Assembly: GCA_011525015.1 (NCBI GenBank)
Contig: WTJC01000038.1
Location: 66,566 to 109,146 of the forward strand
Direction: 5' to 3'
Origin: Flavobacteriales bacterium
GTDB taxonomy: Bacteria > Bacteroidota > Bacteroidia > Flavobacteriales > Flavobacteriaceae
Length of the DNA stretch: 42,581 bases
The notes beneath the pieces were generated by a model. That model was not told where the DNA came from. It did no database searches and was given only the letters and a program-made list of their open reading frames with translations. Below, piece by piece: positions 33,454 through 40,806 of this stretch (its first letter is position 1; each line of letters begins with the position of its first letter). A program made the translations under genes and the position numbers.

Positions 33454-36366
33454 ATGTCGCAATTAAATTGGGAGAAACTAAAGTCAGCACTCAAAGGAGA
33501 GCTCTATGTTGACGAATTGCATCGTTCAATTTATTCGACTGACGCTTCTGTCTACAGAATGAAGCCTTTAGCTGTTTTTTTTCCAAAAGATGCAACTGAT
33601 ATTAGTGTGTTTTTAAAATTTCTTGAAGGCACATCAATAGGGGTTATTCCAAGAGCAGCAGGCACCTCATTGGCCGGTCAATGCGTTGGGCCTGGTATTG
33701 TGATGGATGTTTCTAAATATTTAAATGCCATTGTTGATTTTGATGCTGAAGCAAGAACGGTTACCGTTCAGCCGGGTGTTGTTCGCGATGAGTTAAACGC
33801 TTTTCTAAAACCGCATGGACTCTTTTTTGGGCCAAATACTTCAACAGCGAATCGATGTACTATAGGTGGAATGGTTGGGAATAATTCTTCTGGAACAACA
33901 TCTATAAAGTACGGTGTAACCAGAGATAAGGTTCGAAAAATAAAAGCGATAATGCATGACGGTATTGAAGTTGTTTTTGAAGCGAATCCAGACCTTAATA
34001 AAGATTTAAGTACTTCTTCGGATTGGTCGTCTAAAATTTACAAAGGTCTATATGAGTTCTTAGCACCTGAAGAAGTTAAAGCTAAAATAACGGCTGAATT
34101 TCCTGACCCCAGCATACATAGAAGAAATACAGGTTATGCTATTGACGAGCTCATCAATTCTGATTTTTTAAAACAAGGAGATAAGCCATTTGATGTAACC
34201 AAGTTGTTATGTGGAAGTGAGGGAACCTTAGCTATAAGTACAGAGATAACAATTGCTTTAGATGAATTGCCTCCAGTACATTCGGCCATGATTGTCACGC
34301 ATTACAGTGATTTAGAATCATGCCTATCTGATGTTCATCCGCTGATGCAAGCAGATTTGTACACCTGCGAAATGATGGATAAGGTGATATTAGATTGTAC
34401 CAAGAACAACAGAGAACAATTAAAAAATAGATTCTTTGTTGAGGGAGATCCAGCTGCCTTGTTAATGTTAGAACTCAGGGCCCATTCCAAAGAAGAATTA
34501 AAAACACAAATTGATCATCTATTAAAGCTCATTGAATCAAGCGGGTTGAGCTATGCCCATCCCATATTACAAGCAGAAGATATTTCAAAAGCCCTTGAAC
34601 TCAGAAAAGCTGGATTAGGTTTGTTGGGTAATATCGTAGGAGACAAGAAGGCCGTAGCTTGTATCGAAGATACGGCAGTGGCACTACCTCATTTGAAAGA
34701 ATTTATTTTAGAGTTCTCGGCTTTGATGAAGCGTTATAAGCAAGAGGCCGTTTACTATGCACACGCGGGCGCTGGTGAACTTCACTTACGACCTATCTTA
34801 AATCTCAAGGCAAAAGAAGATGTTGTTTTGTTTCGAAAAATAACCACTGAGGTTGCTGAATTAACCAAAAAATACGGAGGAAGCTTTAGTGGCGAACACG
34901 GGGATGGTATTGTAAGAGCGGAGTTCATTCCCATGATGATTGGCCAAGAAAATTATGAGCTCATCAAAAAAGTCAAACATTTATTTGATCCTTATGGGCG
35001 CCTAAATCCAGGTAAGATCACAGATTCCTTTAAAATGGATGAAAATCTTCGTTACGAAGTAGACCGAAAGGAGCCTGATGTTTCAACCTTTTTAGATTTT
35101 TCAGACAGTCAGGGTATTGTTAGAGCTGTGGAAAATTGTAATGGGAGTGGGGATTGTCGTAAATCTGAACATGCTAAGGGAGGTATGTGCCCTTCGTATC
35201 ACGCAACTAAAAATGAAAAAGATACAACTAGGGCAAGAGCTAACGCCTTAAGAGAGTATTTAACCAATTCAGACAATCAACCGTCCCCATTTAATCATAA
35301 AGAATTAAAAGAGGTTTTAGATCTGTGTATAGGTTGCAAAGCGTGTAGCTCTGAATGTCCGAGTAATGTCGATATGACCACTTTAAAAACGGAGTTTTTA
35401 TATCAATATCAAGAGGCTAATGGTTACAAATTGAGAGATCGTCTTTTTGCATTCAGTTCTAAGTTCAATTCAAACCTGAAATATGCCTCTTCTGTAATCA
35501 ATCGCGTATACGACTCTAAAGTATTGGGTGGTTTTACCAAAAAATTTATGGGTGTGGCTGCTGAAAGATCACTTCCACATGTGCATAACTTTAATTTTGA
35601 AAAATATTTAAGATCAAAGCGTTCTATTGCTAAGATTGATAAGGATCAAAAGATCGTCTTGTTTATCGATGAATTCACCAGATTTATGGATGTGAATTTA
35701 GGTAAAGACGCGATCGATTTATTACTTGGTCTTGGTTATGATCTTAGCTTATATTTCGGGGATAGTGGGAGAACTTTTCTCTCTAAAGGTTTTTTAAAGC
35801 AGGCTAAACAATGTGCGCTTGAAAATGTAAGCTCGTGTTTTGAATTGCTCTATGATCATGATGTGATAATTGGATTAGAACCTTCAGCAATCCTATCCTT
35901 CAGAGATGAGTATTTAAGACTATTGCCTAAAAATGATAAAATTCAAAAAGTTGCTGAGCACAGTTTTTTGCTTGAGGAGTTTATTTTAAATCAGTGTAAT
36001 GAGGGCCTTATTTCGAGTTCTGATTTTTGTACGGAAAAAGCCGAAGTTAAAATTCACGCGCATTGTCATCAAAAATCAATTTCAAATTCAAAAATCACCT
36101 TTGATCTTTTAAGTATTCCGAAGAATTATAAAGCGACTATTATTCCAAGTGGTTGTTGTGGAATGGCTGGCTCTTTTGGATATGAAAAAGAACATTACGA
36201 TGTCAGTATGAAAATAGGTGAGTTAATATTATTTCCAGCGGTAAGAAAAGCGAGACCAGAAACGATTATCTCAGCTAATGGGACGAGTTGTAGACATCAA
36301 ATCAAAGATGGAACAGGCAGAGAGGCCATGCATCCAGTAAGTATTTTAAAAGAAGCTTTAAAGTAG
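33454..36366 (+). CDS. YdiJ-like FAD/iron-sulfur 2-hydroxyacid dehydrogenase
   Basis: 970-aa fusion. The N-terminal ~550 residues are a GlcD-type FAD-linked oxidase: PCMH FAD site IPRAAGTSLAGQCVGPG, NNSSGTTSIKYG, and GGSFSGEHGDGIVR near the end. Next come iron-sulfur Cys motifs (CNGSGDCRKSEH...MCPSYHATKNE and CIGCKACSSECPSNVD), then a CCG-type region with AHCHQKS and SGCCGMAGSFG. The same order occurs in E. coli YdiJ (about 1018 aa), reported to oxidise D-2-hydroxyglutarate; D-lactate is the other candidate. I chose ATG 33454 because the open frame upstream to 33379 crosses the promoter element and the divergent gene. Confidence 0.88.
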   Translation: MSQLNWEKLKSALKGELYVDELHRSIYSTDASVYRMKPLAVFFPKDATDISVFLKFLEGTSIGVIPRAAGTSLAGQCVGPGIVMDVSKYLNAIVDFDAEARTVTVQPGVVRDELNAFLKPHGLFFGPNTSTANRCTIGGMVGNNSSGTTSIKYGVTRDKVRKIKAIMHDGIEVVFEANPDLNKDLSTSSDWSSKIYKGLYEFLAPEEVKAKITAEFPDPSIHRRNTGYAIDELINSDFLKQGDKPFDVTKLLCGSEGTLAISTEITIALDELPPVHSAMIVTHYSDLESCLSDVHPLMQADLYTCEMMDKVILDCTKNNREQLKNRFFVEGDPAALLMLELRAHSKEELKTQIDHLLKLIESSGLSYAHPILQAEDISKALELRKAGLGLLGNIVGDKKAVACIEDTAVALPHLKEFILEFSALMKRYKQEAVYYAHAGAGELHLRPILNLKAKEDVVLFRKITTEVAELTKKYGGSFSGEHGDGIVRAEFIPMMIGQENYELIKKVKHLFDPYGRLNPGKITDSFKMDENLRYEVDRKEPDVSTFLDFSDSQGIVRAVENCNGSGDCRKSEHAKGGMCPSYHATKNEKDTTRARANALREYLTNSDNQPSPFNHKELKEVLDLCIGCKACSSECPSNVDMTTLKTEFLYQYQEANGYKLRDRLFAFSSKFNSNLKYASSVINRVYDSKVLGGFTKKFMGVAAERSLPHVHNFNFEKYLRSKRSIAKIDKDQKIVLFIDEFTRFMDVNLGKDAIDLLLGLGYDLSLYFGDSGRTFLSKGFLKQAKQCALENVSSCFELLYDHDVIIGLEPSAILSFRDEYLRLLPKNDKIQKVAEHSFLLEEFILNQCNEGLISSSDFCTEKAEVKIHAHCHQKSISNSKITFDLLSIPKNYKATIIPSGCCGMAGSFGYEKEHYDVSMKIGELILFPAVRKARPETIISANGTSCRHQIKDGTGREAMHPVSILKEALK

Positions 36367-36373
36367 TAGGGTG

Positions 36374-37252
36374 CTACTTGTTGATAAGTTCGTCTTGATC
36401 ACTAATGACTTTTAGTTCTCTAATTGATTCTTCTTTCTTAGTTATATCGTAAATCAATTCTTCTAGATTCATTTCTTTTAACTCTTCATCACTATAAAAA
36501 GGAGAAAGTTTGTCATGGTTGTATTGATATAACTTCCATCTTTTAAAACCGTATTCTAGGGAGGTTAGATTTTCAACCCAATCGCCAGAGTTGAGATAGA
36601 GTACTTTACCTTTTTTATTGGTGTACCATTCTTTTTTTGGTTGATGTATATGACCACATATCACACAGTCAAAATCATTTTCTATGGCTAAATCTGTTGC
36701 GACCTTTTCGAAATTGTGAATGTAGGAGACTGCTCCTTTTACGCTGTTTTTAATTTTTTTAGAGAGTGAATATTTCTCTTTACCCATTTTTGATAAGGTC
36801 CAATTTAATAAGCGATTAAGTAGAATTAATAAATCATAACCGTAGCCCCCCAATTTTGCAATCCATTTGGCATTTTGAATAGATATATCAAAAACATCTC
36901 CGTGAAAAATCCAGGTTTTTTTTCCATCTAAATCTAAGAGAAGTTTATCGACAATTTTTAGGCTTCCCATAGCACTTCCTGAAAATTTCCTTAGCATTTC
37001 GTCATGATTGCCTGTGATGTAAAAAACTTCTGTGCCTTTAGAGGCCATCCCTATGATTTTCTTTAAGACCTTCAGGTGCGTTGCCGGAAAAAATCTCTTT
37101 TTAAATTGCCAGATATCTATAATGTCCCCATTGAGAATAAGTTTTTTAGGGGCAATACTATTGAGATAAACTAATAGTTCTTCAGCATGACAACCGAAGG
37201 TGCCAAGATGAATATCAGAGAGAACTACAAGTTCAAGTTTTCTTTTTTTCAC
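36374..37252 (-). CDS. LpxH-like UDP-2,3-diacylglucosamine diphosphatase / metallophosphoesterase
   Basis: 292-aa calcineurin-type phosphoesterase. The metal-binding motifs are all present: SDIHLG (12-17), NGDIID (41-46), TGNHDE (80-85), FHGDVFD (116-122) and CGHIHQ (199-204). This set and the length fit the Bacteroidota LpxH-type enzyme that hydrolyses UDP-diacylglucosamine to lipid X in lipid A synthesis. An extra C-terminal charged helix (about 255-292) is unusual in shorter LpxH proteins. The start is GTG at 37252; no in-frame ATG precedes it closely. It is tail-to-tail with the YdiJ-like gene (7 bp apart) and is followed upstream by the 710-bp gap. Confidence 0.82.
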   Translation of the reverse strand: MKKRKLELVVLSDIHLGTFGCHAEELLVYLNSIAPKKLILNGDIIDIWQFKKRFFPATHLKVLKKIIGMASKGTEVFYITGNHDEMLRKFSGSAMGSLKIVDKLLLDLDGKKTWIFHGDVFDISIQNAKWIAKLGGYGYDLLILLNRLLNWTLSKMGKEKYSLSKKIKNSVKGAVSYIHNFEKVATDLAIENDFDCVICGHIHQPKKEWYTNKKGKVLYLNSGDWVENLTSLEYGFKRWKLYQYNHDKLSPFYSDEELKEMNLEELIYDITKKEESIRELKVISDQDELINK

Positions 37253-37553
37253 ACTACAAATTAATTCAAGACCTAAGCTTTAAAACGACTGTTTTAAATG
37301 AAATTGTCTTCATTAAAAAGTTAGTTAATTGTTAAAGCGTCAGTTATGTTAAATTGAGATTATGAGTATTGGAAAAATTTAAAAATCAGGTCGAAATAAT
37401 CCTTTTTGTATAAGCTTGGTAAAATTGTCGTACTTGCCTCTTTTTGAAATAGATACGCATTTTAGGGGGTCTCGAACTAATTCTGTAATAATAAGTTGTC
37501 TATAATTATCCGTTTTTGGTTAAACAGATTTTCTCGTCTTCATAATATGCATT

Positions 37554-37561
37554 TAGCTTTG
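37554..37561 (+). promoter_or_regulatory. Candidate -7 element for a small transcript
   Basis: TAGCTTTG is an exact TAnnTTTG with no gene start downstream before the hairpin at 37595. The -33 position has only a T-run (about 37529-37532), so support is partial. Confidence 0.35.
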
Positions 37562-37567
37562 AGTGTC

Positions 37568-37627
37568 ATTCAGACCTAGTATTACCTAATTACTAAGGCG
37601 CTTTCGAGTATGAAAGCGCCTTTTTTG
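37568..37627 (+). ncRNA. Candidate small RNA of about 60 nt
   Basis: Inferred only from geometry: a start about 7 bases after the exact -7 element (37554-37561) and an end at the strong hairpin and U-run. No known RNA family was recognised. It could instead be the 3' end of a longer transcript. Confidence 0.25.
37595..37627 (+). terminator. Intrinsic terminator
   Basis: Perfect 11-bp stem AAGGCGCTTTC (37595-37605) / GAAAGCGCCTT (37612-37622), a 6-base loop, then a T-run. Only the plus direction has a good U-tract. Confidence 0.9.
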
Positions 37628-37763
37628 TTTAGTCTCCAAAGATTTAGGTTGAATTTATCGAATCTTATATTTTGACTAAATCGAAATTCTGTATTGTTGT
37701 TTTTGCCTTGCTCATTGATTTAATATGTATAAATTATCAATAACATAATTCGAATGATTTTTT

Positions 37764-37795
37764 TTGACCCAAGTTTGAACTCAGGCTTATTTTTA
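37764..37795 (+). promoter_or_regulatory. Possible promoter before the second hairpin
   Basis: TTG (37764-37766), 21-bp spacer, TATTTTTA (37788-37795), one mismatch from TAnnTTTG. A transcript from here to the hairpin at 37845-37872 would be about 75 nt. Confidence 0.25.
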
Positions 37796-37844
37796 CGACA
37801 GAATTACATCGAATCGTAATGTTTATTTATTAGTTAGTTAGTTT

Positions 37845-37878
37845 AGAAAACGCCTTGTCAAAGGCGTTTTCTATTTTG
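37845..37878 (+). terminator. Intrinsic terminator upstream of aroC
   Basis: Perfect 12-bp stem AGAAAACGCCTT (37845-37856) / AAGGCGTTTTCT (37861-37872) with a GTCA loop and a T-rich tail. It ends before the aroC promoter, so it insulates aroC from upstream transcription instead of attenuating it. Confidence 0.88.
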
Positions 37879-37914
37879 TAGACCACCATTTTACAGATTA
37901 ATTTCCATAAGAAC

Positions 37915-37944
37915 TTGTCAACTCTTGAATTGCTTGTAACTTTG
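37915..37944 (+). promoter_or_regulatory. aroC promoter
   Basis: TTG (37915-37917), 19-bp spacer, TAACTTTG (37937-37944): a full match to the Bacteroidota consensus. The leader to the TTG start at 37963 would be about 10 nt. Confidence 0.75.
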
Positions 37945-37962
37945 AGGTAAATTTTTTTCATT

Positions 37963-39021
37963 TTGAATACATTCGGTAATTTATTTAGAGTTACAACCTT
38001 TGGAGAATCTCATGGATTGGCTCTTGGCGGTGTTATAGATGGATGTCCAGCTGGAATTGAATTGAATGTAGAGCTCATTCAAAAAGATCTAGATCGTCGA
38101 AAGCCTGGACAATCAAAGATTACTACCCAACGAAAAGAAAATGACGAAGTTCGAATTCTTTCTGGAGTTTTTGAAGGTAAAACTACGGGAACACCAATAG
38201 GTTTTACCATTGAAAATACCAATCAAAAATCAAAGGATTACTCACATATAAAGGATAGTTATAGACCTTCTCACGCCGATTTGGTATATGACGAAAAATA
38301 CGGTTTTCGTGACTATCGAGGTGGTGGCCGCAGTTCTGCCCGTGAAACGGTTTCGAGAGTAGTGGCTGGCGCAATCGCTAAACAATTTCTAAAAGGCATA
38401 TCAATAGATGCTTACGTGAATCAAGTGGGTCGCATAAAGTCAGATAAGACATATGCAGAACTTAATCTTAAAGATGCTGAAAATAACATTGTGAGATGTC
38501 CAGACCTCGAGGTTGCAGAGCAAATGATAAATTTTATCAGTGAAACAAAGAAAAAAGGCGACACAGTAGGAGGTGTGATCAGATGTGTCATTAAAGGTGT
38601 CCCAATGGGCCTAGGTGAACCTGTATTTGATAAGTTACACGCTCGTCTTGGGAGTGCCATGTTGTCTATCAACGCAGTAAAAGGGTTTTCTTATGGCAGC
38701 GGATTCGATGGCGTTCAAATGTATGGATCCGAGCACAACGACATGTTCAACACGGACAAAAGCACTAAAACAAATTTTAGTGGTGGAATTCAAGGCGGTA
38801 TTTCAAATGGAATGGATATCTATTTTGATGTCGCATTTAAACCCGTGGCAACCCTGATTCAGGCGTACGAAACTATTGATCAACAGGGAAATATCGTTCA
38901 AACCCATGGAAAGGGTAGACACGACCCCTGCGTTGTTCCAAGAGCGGTTCCTATCGTTGAGGCTATGGCTGCTTTAGTCATAGCAGATTTTATGCTCTTG
39001 AAGAGAACAAATCGACTTTAA
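37963..39021 (+). CDS. aroC: Chorismate synthase
   Basis: Last enzyme of the shikimate pathway, 352 aa, converting EPSP to chorismate with reduced FMN. Family motifs: [17 protein letters not shown] at the start, [21 protein letters not shown], and [20 protein letters not shown] near the end. The start codon is TTG at 37963: the normal N-terminus follows directly, no in-frame ATG precedes it, and the promoter just upstream fits. Full length. The symporter gene follows 32 bp later on the same strand and may be co-transcribed. Confidence 0.97.
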   Translation: MNTFGNLFRVTTFGESHGLALGGVIDGCPAGIELNVELIQKDLDRRKPGQSKITTQRKENDEVRILSGVFEGKTTGTPIGFTIENTNQKSKDYSHIKDSYRPSHADLVYDEKYGFRDYRGGGRSSARETVSRVVAGAIAKQFLKGISIDAYVNQVGRIKSDKTYAELNLKDAENNIVRCPDLEVAEQMINFISETKKKGDTVGGVIRCVIKGVPMGLGEPVFDKLHARLGSAMLSINAVKGFSYGSGFDGVQMYGSEHNDMFNTDKSTKTNFSGGIQGGISNGMDIYFDVAFKPVATLIQAYETIDQQGNIVQTHGKGRHDPCVVPRAVPIVEAMAALVIADFMLLKRTNRL

Positions 39022-39053
39022 ATTTTAGTATATTCCCATCAAATAATTGAAAT

Positions 39054-40370
39054 ATGGCTTTACACTGGAAGATCCTAATCGGAATGGGTTTGGGGTTGTT
39101 TTTTGGATTTGGAATGACCTTCGTTCCAAATGGTGTTGAATTGGTAAATGATTGGGTGCAACCTTTTGGAACCATTTTCGTGAGATTACTTAAGCTTATA
39201 GCTATACCGCTCATACTAGCATCTTTAATCAAGGGTATTTCTGATTTAAATGATATCACCAAGTTTAAGACCATTGGTCTAAGAACCTTTTTGACTTATA
39301 TGGTGACCACTGTCGTGGCCATTATTATTGGTTTAACTCTTGTTAATCTTATGAACCCTGGTGATGGTATCTCAGATGAAACGGTACAAAACTTAACTGA
39401 AGCTTATGCGGGTTCCAGTGGTGTAGGAGATAAGATATCAGAAGCCAATCGACAGATGAAAGGTGGTCCATTGCAGTTTTTAGTTGACATGGTACCCGAT
39501 AATGCTTTTAAAGCACTTTCGAACAATGGTCTGATGCTACAGGTCATTTTCTTTACCATTTTATTTGCCATTTCAATGCTGCTAATCGGAGAAAAGGCGG
39601 CTCAACCATTGAAATCTTTTTTCGACGCTCTAAATGATGTAGTGCTGAAGATGGTTGATTTGATCATGCTTTCAGCACCTTATGCCGTATTTGCTTTATT
39701 GGCAAGCGTGGTGGTCAATTCGACAAATCCAGAATTGCTTGTCGCGCTTTTGCGATATGCTTCTGTTTTGTTGTTGGGACTAGGCCTTATGATTGTATTT
39801 TATTTACTAGTAGTCACTTTTGTGGTGAAAAAGAATCCGTTTTGGTTTTTGAAAAATATAAGTCCAGCACAGTTATTGGCATTTTCAACAAGCTCGAGTG
39901 CAGCAACTTTACCTGTGACCATGGAGCGTGTAGAAGAACACCTTGGAGTAGATAAAGAAGTAGCGAGTTTTGTGCTTCCTGTCGGAGCTACCGTTAATAT
40001 GGATGGAACTTCTGTTTATCAGGCAGTTGCAGCTGTCTTTATTACGCAGGCTTTGGGTTTTGAAATTACTTTTGCTAATCAACTCACTATTGTTCTAACA
40101 GCTTTATTGGCTTCGATTGGAGCAGCTGCCGTTCCTTCTGCAGGTATGGTGATGCTCGTAATTGTGTTGGAATCTATAGGTTTTCCTTCAGATAAATTAG
40201 CTGTAGGACTTGCGCTAATATTCGCTATAGATAGACCGCTTGATATGTGTCGTACCGTTGTGAATGTTACAGGTGATGCTACAGTAGCGCTTCTAGTGGC
40301 TAAGGCTTTGGGTAAACTTGGTGTTCCTAATGTTAAAAATTGGGATGATCACTACGACGAGGTTAAATAA
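39054..40370 (+). CDS. Dicarboxylate/amino acid:cation symporter (DAACS family)
   Basis: 438-aa inner-membrane transporter of the GltP/GltPh family, taking up glutamate, aspartate or C4-dicarboxylates with H+ or Na+. Hallmarks: the serine-rich hairpin STSSSAATLP (278-287), NMDGT (315-319), and the substrate helix DMCRTVVNVTGD with D397, R400, T401, N404 and D408. These match the residues that bind acidic amino acids in GltPh, so aspartate or glutamate is most likely. NMDGT is also part of the Na+ site in Na+-coupled members. About eight hydrophobic helices. It lies downstream of aroC and is convergent with the DCC gene. Confidence 0.92.
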   Translation: MALHWKILIGMGLGLFFGFGMTFVPNGVELVNDWVQPFGTIFVRLLKLIAIPLILASLIKGISDLNDITKFKTIGLRTFLTYMVTTVVAIIIGLTLVNLMNPGDGISDETVQNLTEAYAGSSGVGDKISEANRQMKGGPLQFLVDMVPDNAFKALSNNGLMLQVIFFTILFAISMLLIGEKAAQPLKSFFDALNDVVLKMVDLIMLSAPYAVFALLASVVVNSTNPELLVALLRYASVLLLGLGLMIVFYLLVVTFVVKKNPFWFLKNISPAQLLAFSTSSSAATLPVTMERVEEHLGVDKEVASFVLPVGATVNMDGTSVYQAVAAVFITQALGFEITFANQLTIVLTALLASIGAAAVPSAGMVMLVIVLESIGFPSDKLAVGLALIFAIDRPLDMCRTVVNVTGDATVALLVAKALGKLGVPNVKNWDDHYDEVK

Positions 40371-40371
40371 T

Positions 40372-40806
40372 TCAATCTAATTCTTCGAGTAAAAACTTTT
40401 GACGTGTTGCGGGTGGGGGTATCTCACACTGTTTGTGGCGTCCGAAAAGTGTATAGCGGTTAGCTGCGATAAGATCGTAAAAGAAATCTCTAATTACACG
40501 AGGAAAAACGCTTAATACTAAAGCGAAAGATTTCCAATAGGTCAATTCACGAAGTAAATTTAAAATCGCATCTGATTTTAAGAAGTAAGCTTGTTCTGGC
40601 TGAATATAGACAATACTCTCTACCTTATCTGACGAGATATTTCTCTCGGAGAGCAAAGTTTGACCAAGTTTTGTTTGAAGAGGAATGAACCTAAAAAGAT
40701 CTTTTCGATCTCTTTTGATAAGCCAATTGACCCAATAATTACAAAAAACGCAAACACCGTCATAAATGATGTAGTGATGTGTGTTATTTAAAACCGCAGT
40801 TTGCAT
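40372..40806 (-). CDS. DCC-family thiol-disulfide oxidoreductase-like protein (DUF393)
   Basis: 144-aa protein starting with the DCC family signature: YDGVCVFC, with D16, C19 and C22, followed by WVNWLIKRDRKDLFRFIPLQ. Members are predicted thiol-disulfide oxidoreductases with a thioredoxin-like fold; no firm physiological role is known to me. The late segment with FPRVIRDFFYDLIAANRYTLFG is typical of the family. Its ATG overlaps the TAA of mutS2 by one base (TAATG), indicating co-transcription and translational coupling. Confidence 0.88.
   Translation of the reverse strand: MQTAVLNNTHHYIIYDGVCVFCNYWVNWLIKRDRKDLFRFIPLQTKLGQTLLSERNISSDKVESIVYIQPEQAYFLKSDAILNLLRELTYWKSFALVLSVFPRVIRDFFYDLIAANRYTLFGRHKQCEIPPPATRQKFLLEELD

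Larger units (their letters stand above)
37253..37962. other. 710-bp intergenic region with two terminators and candidate small transcripts
   Basis: No convincing protein gene. It holds, left to right: lpxH upstream sequence; a 46-codon minus-strand frame without a start codon (37379-37519); an exact plus-strand TAnnTTTG (37554-37561) followed by a strong hairpin terminator (37595-37627); a second weaker promoter-like pair (37764-37795) followed by another hairpin terminator (37845-37878); and the aroC promoter (37915-37944). The spacing suggests one or two short RNAs transcribed toward aroC. No tRNA or known riboswitch shape was recognised. Confidence 0.6.

Noticed and set aside
37460-37480. 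GGGGGTCTCGAACT resembles a tRNA T-loop on the complementary strand
   Set aside because: The bases flanking TTCGAGA do not form the 5-bp T-stem, and no acceptor or anticodon arm can be drawn around it.
37826-37846. TTAG repeats just before the second hairpin
   Set aside because: Only about four short units with variation; no array structure, not CRISPR and no evident function.
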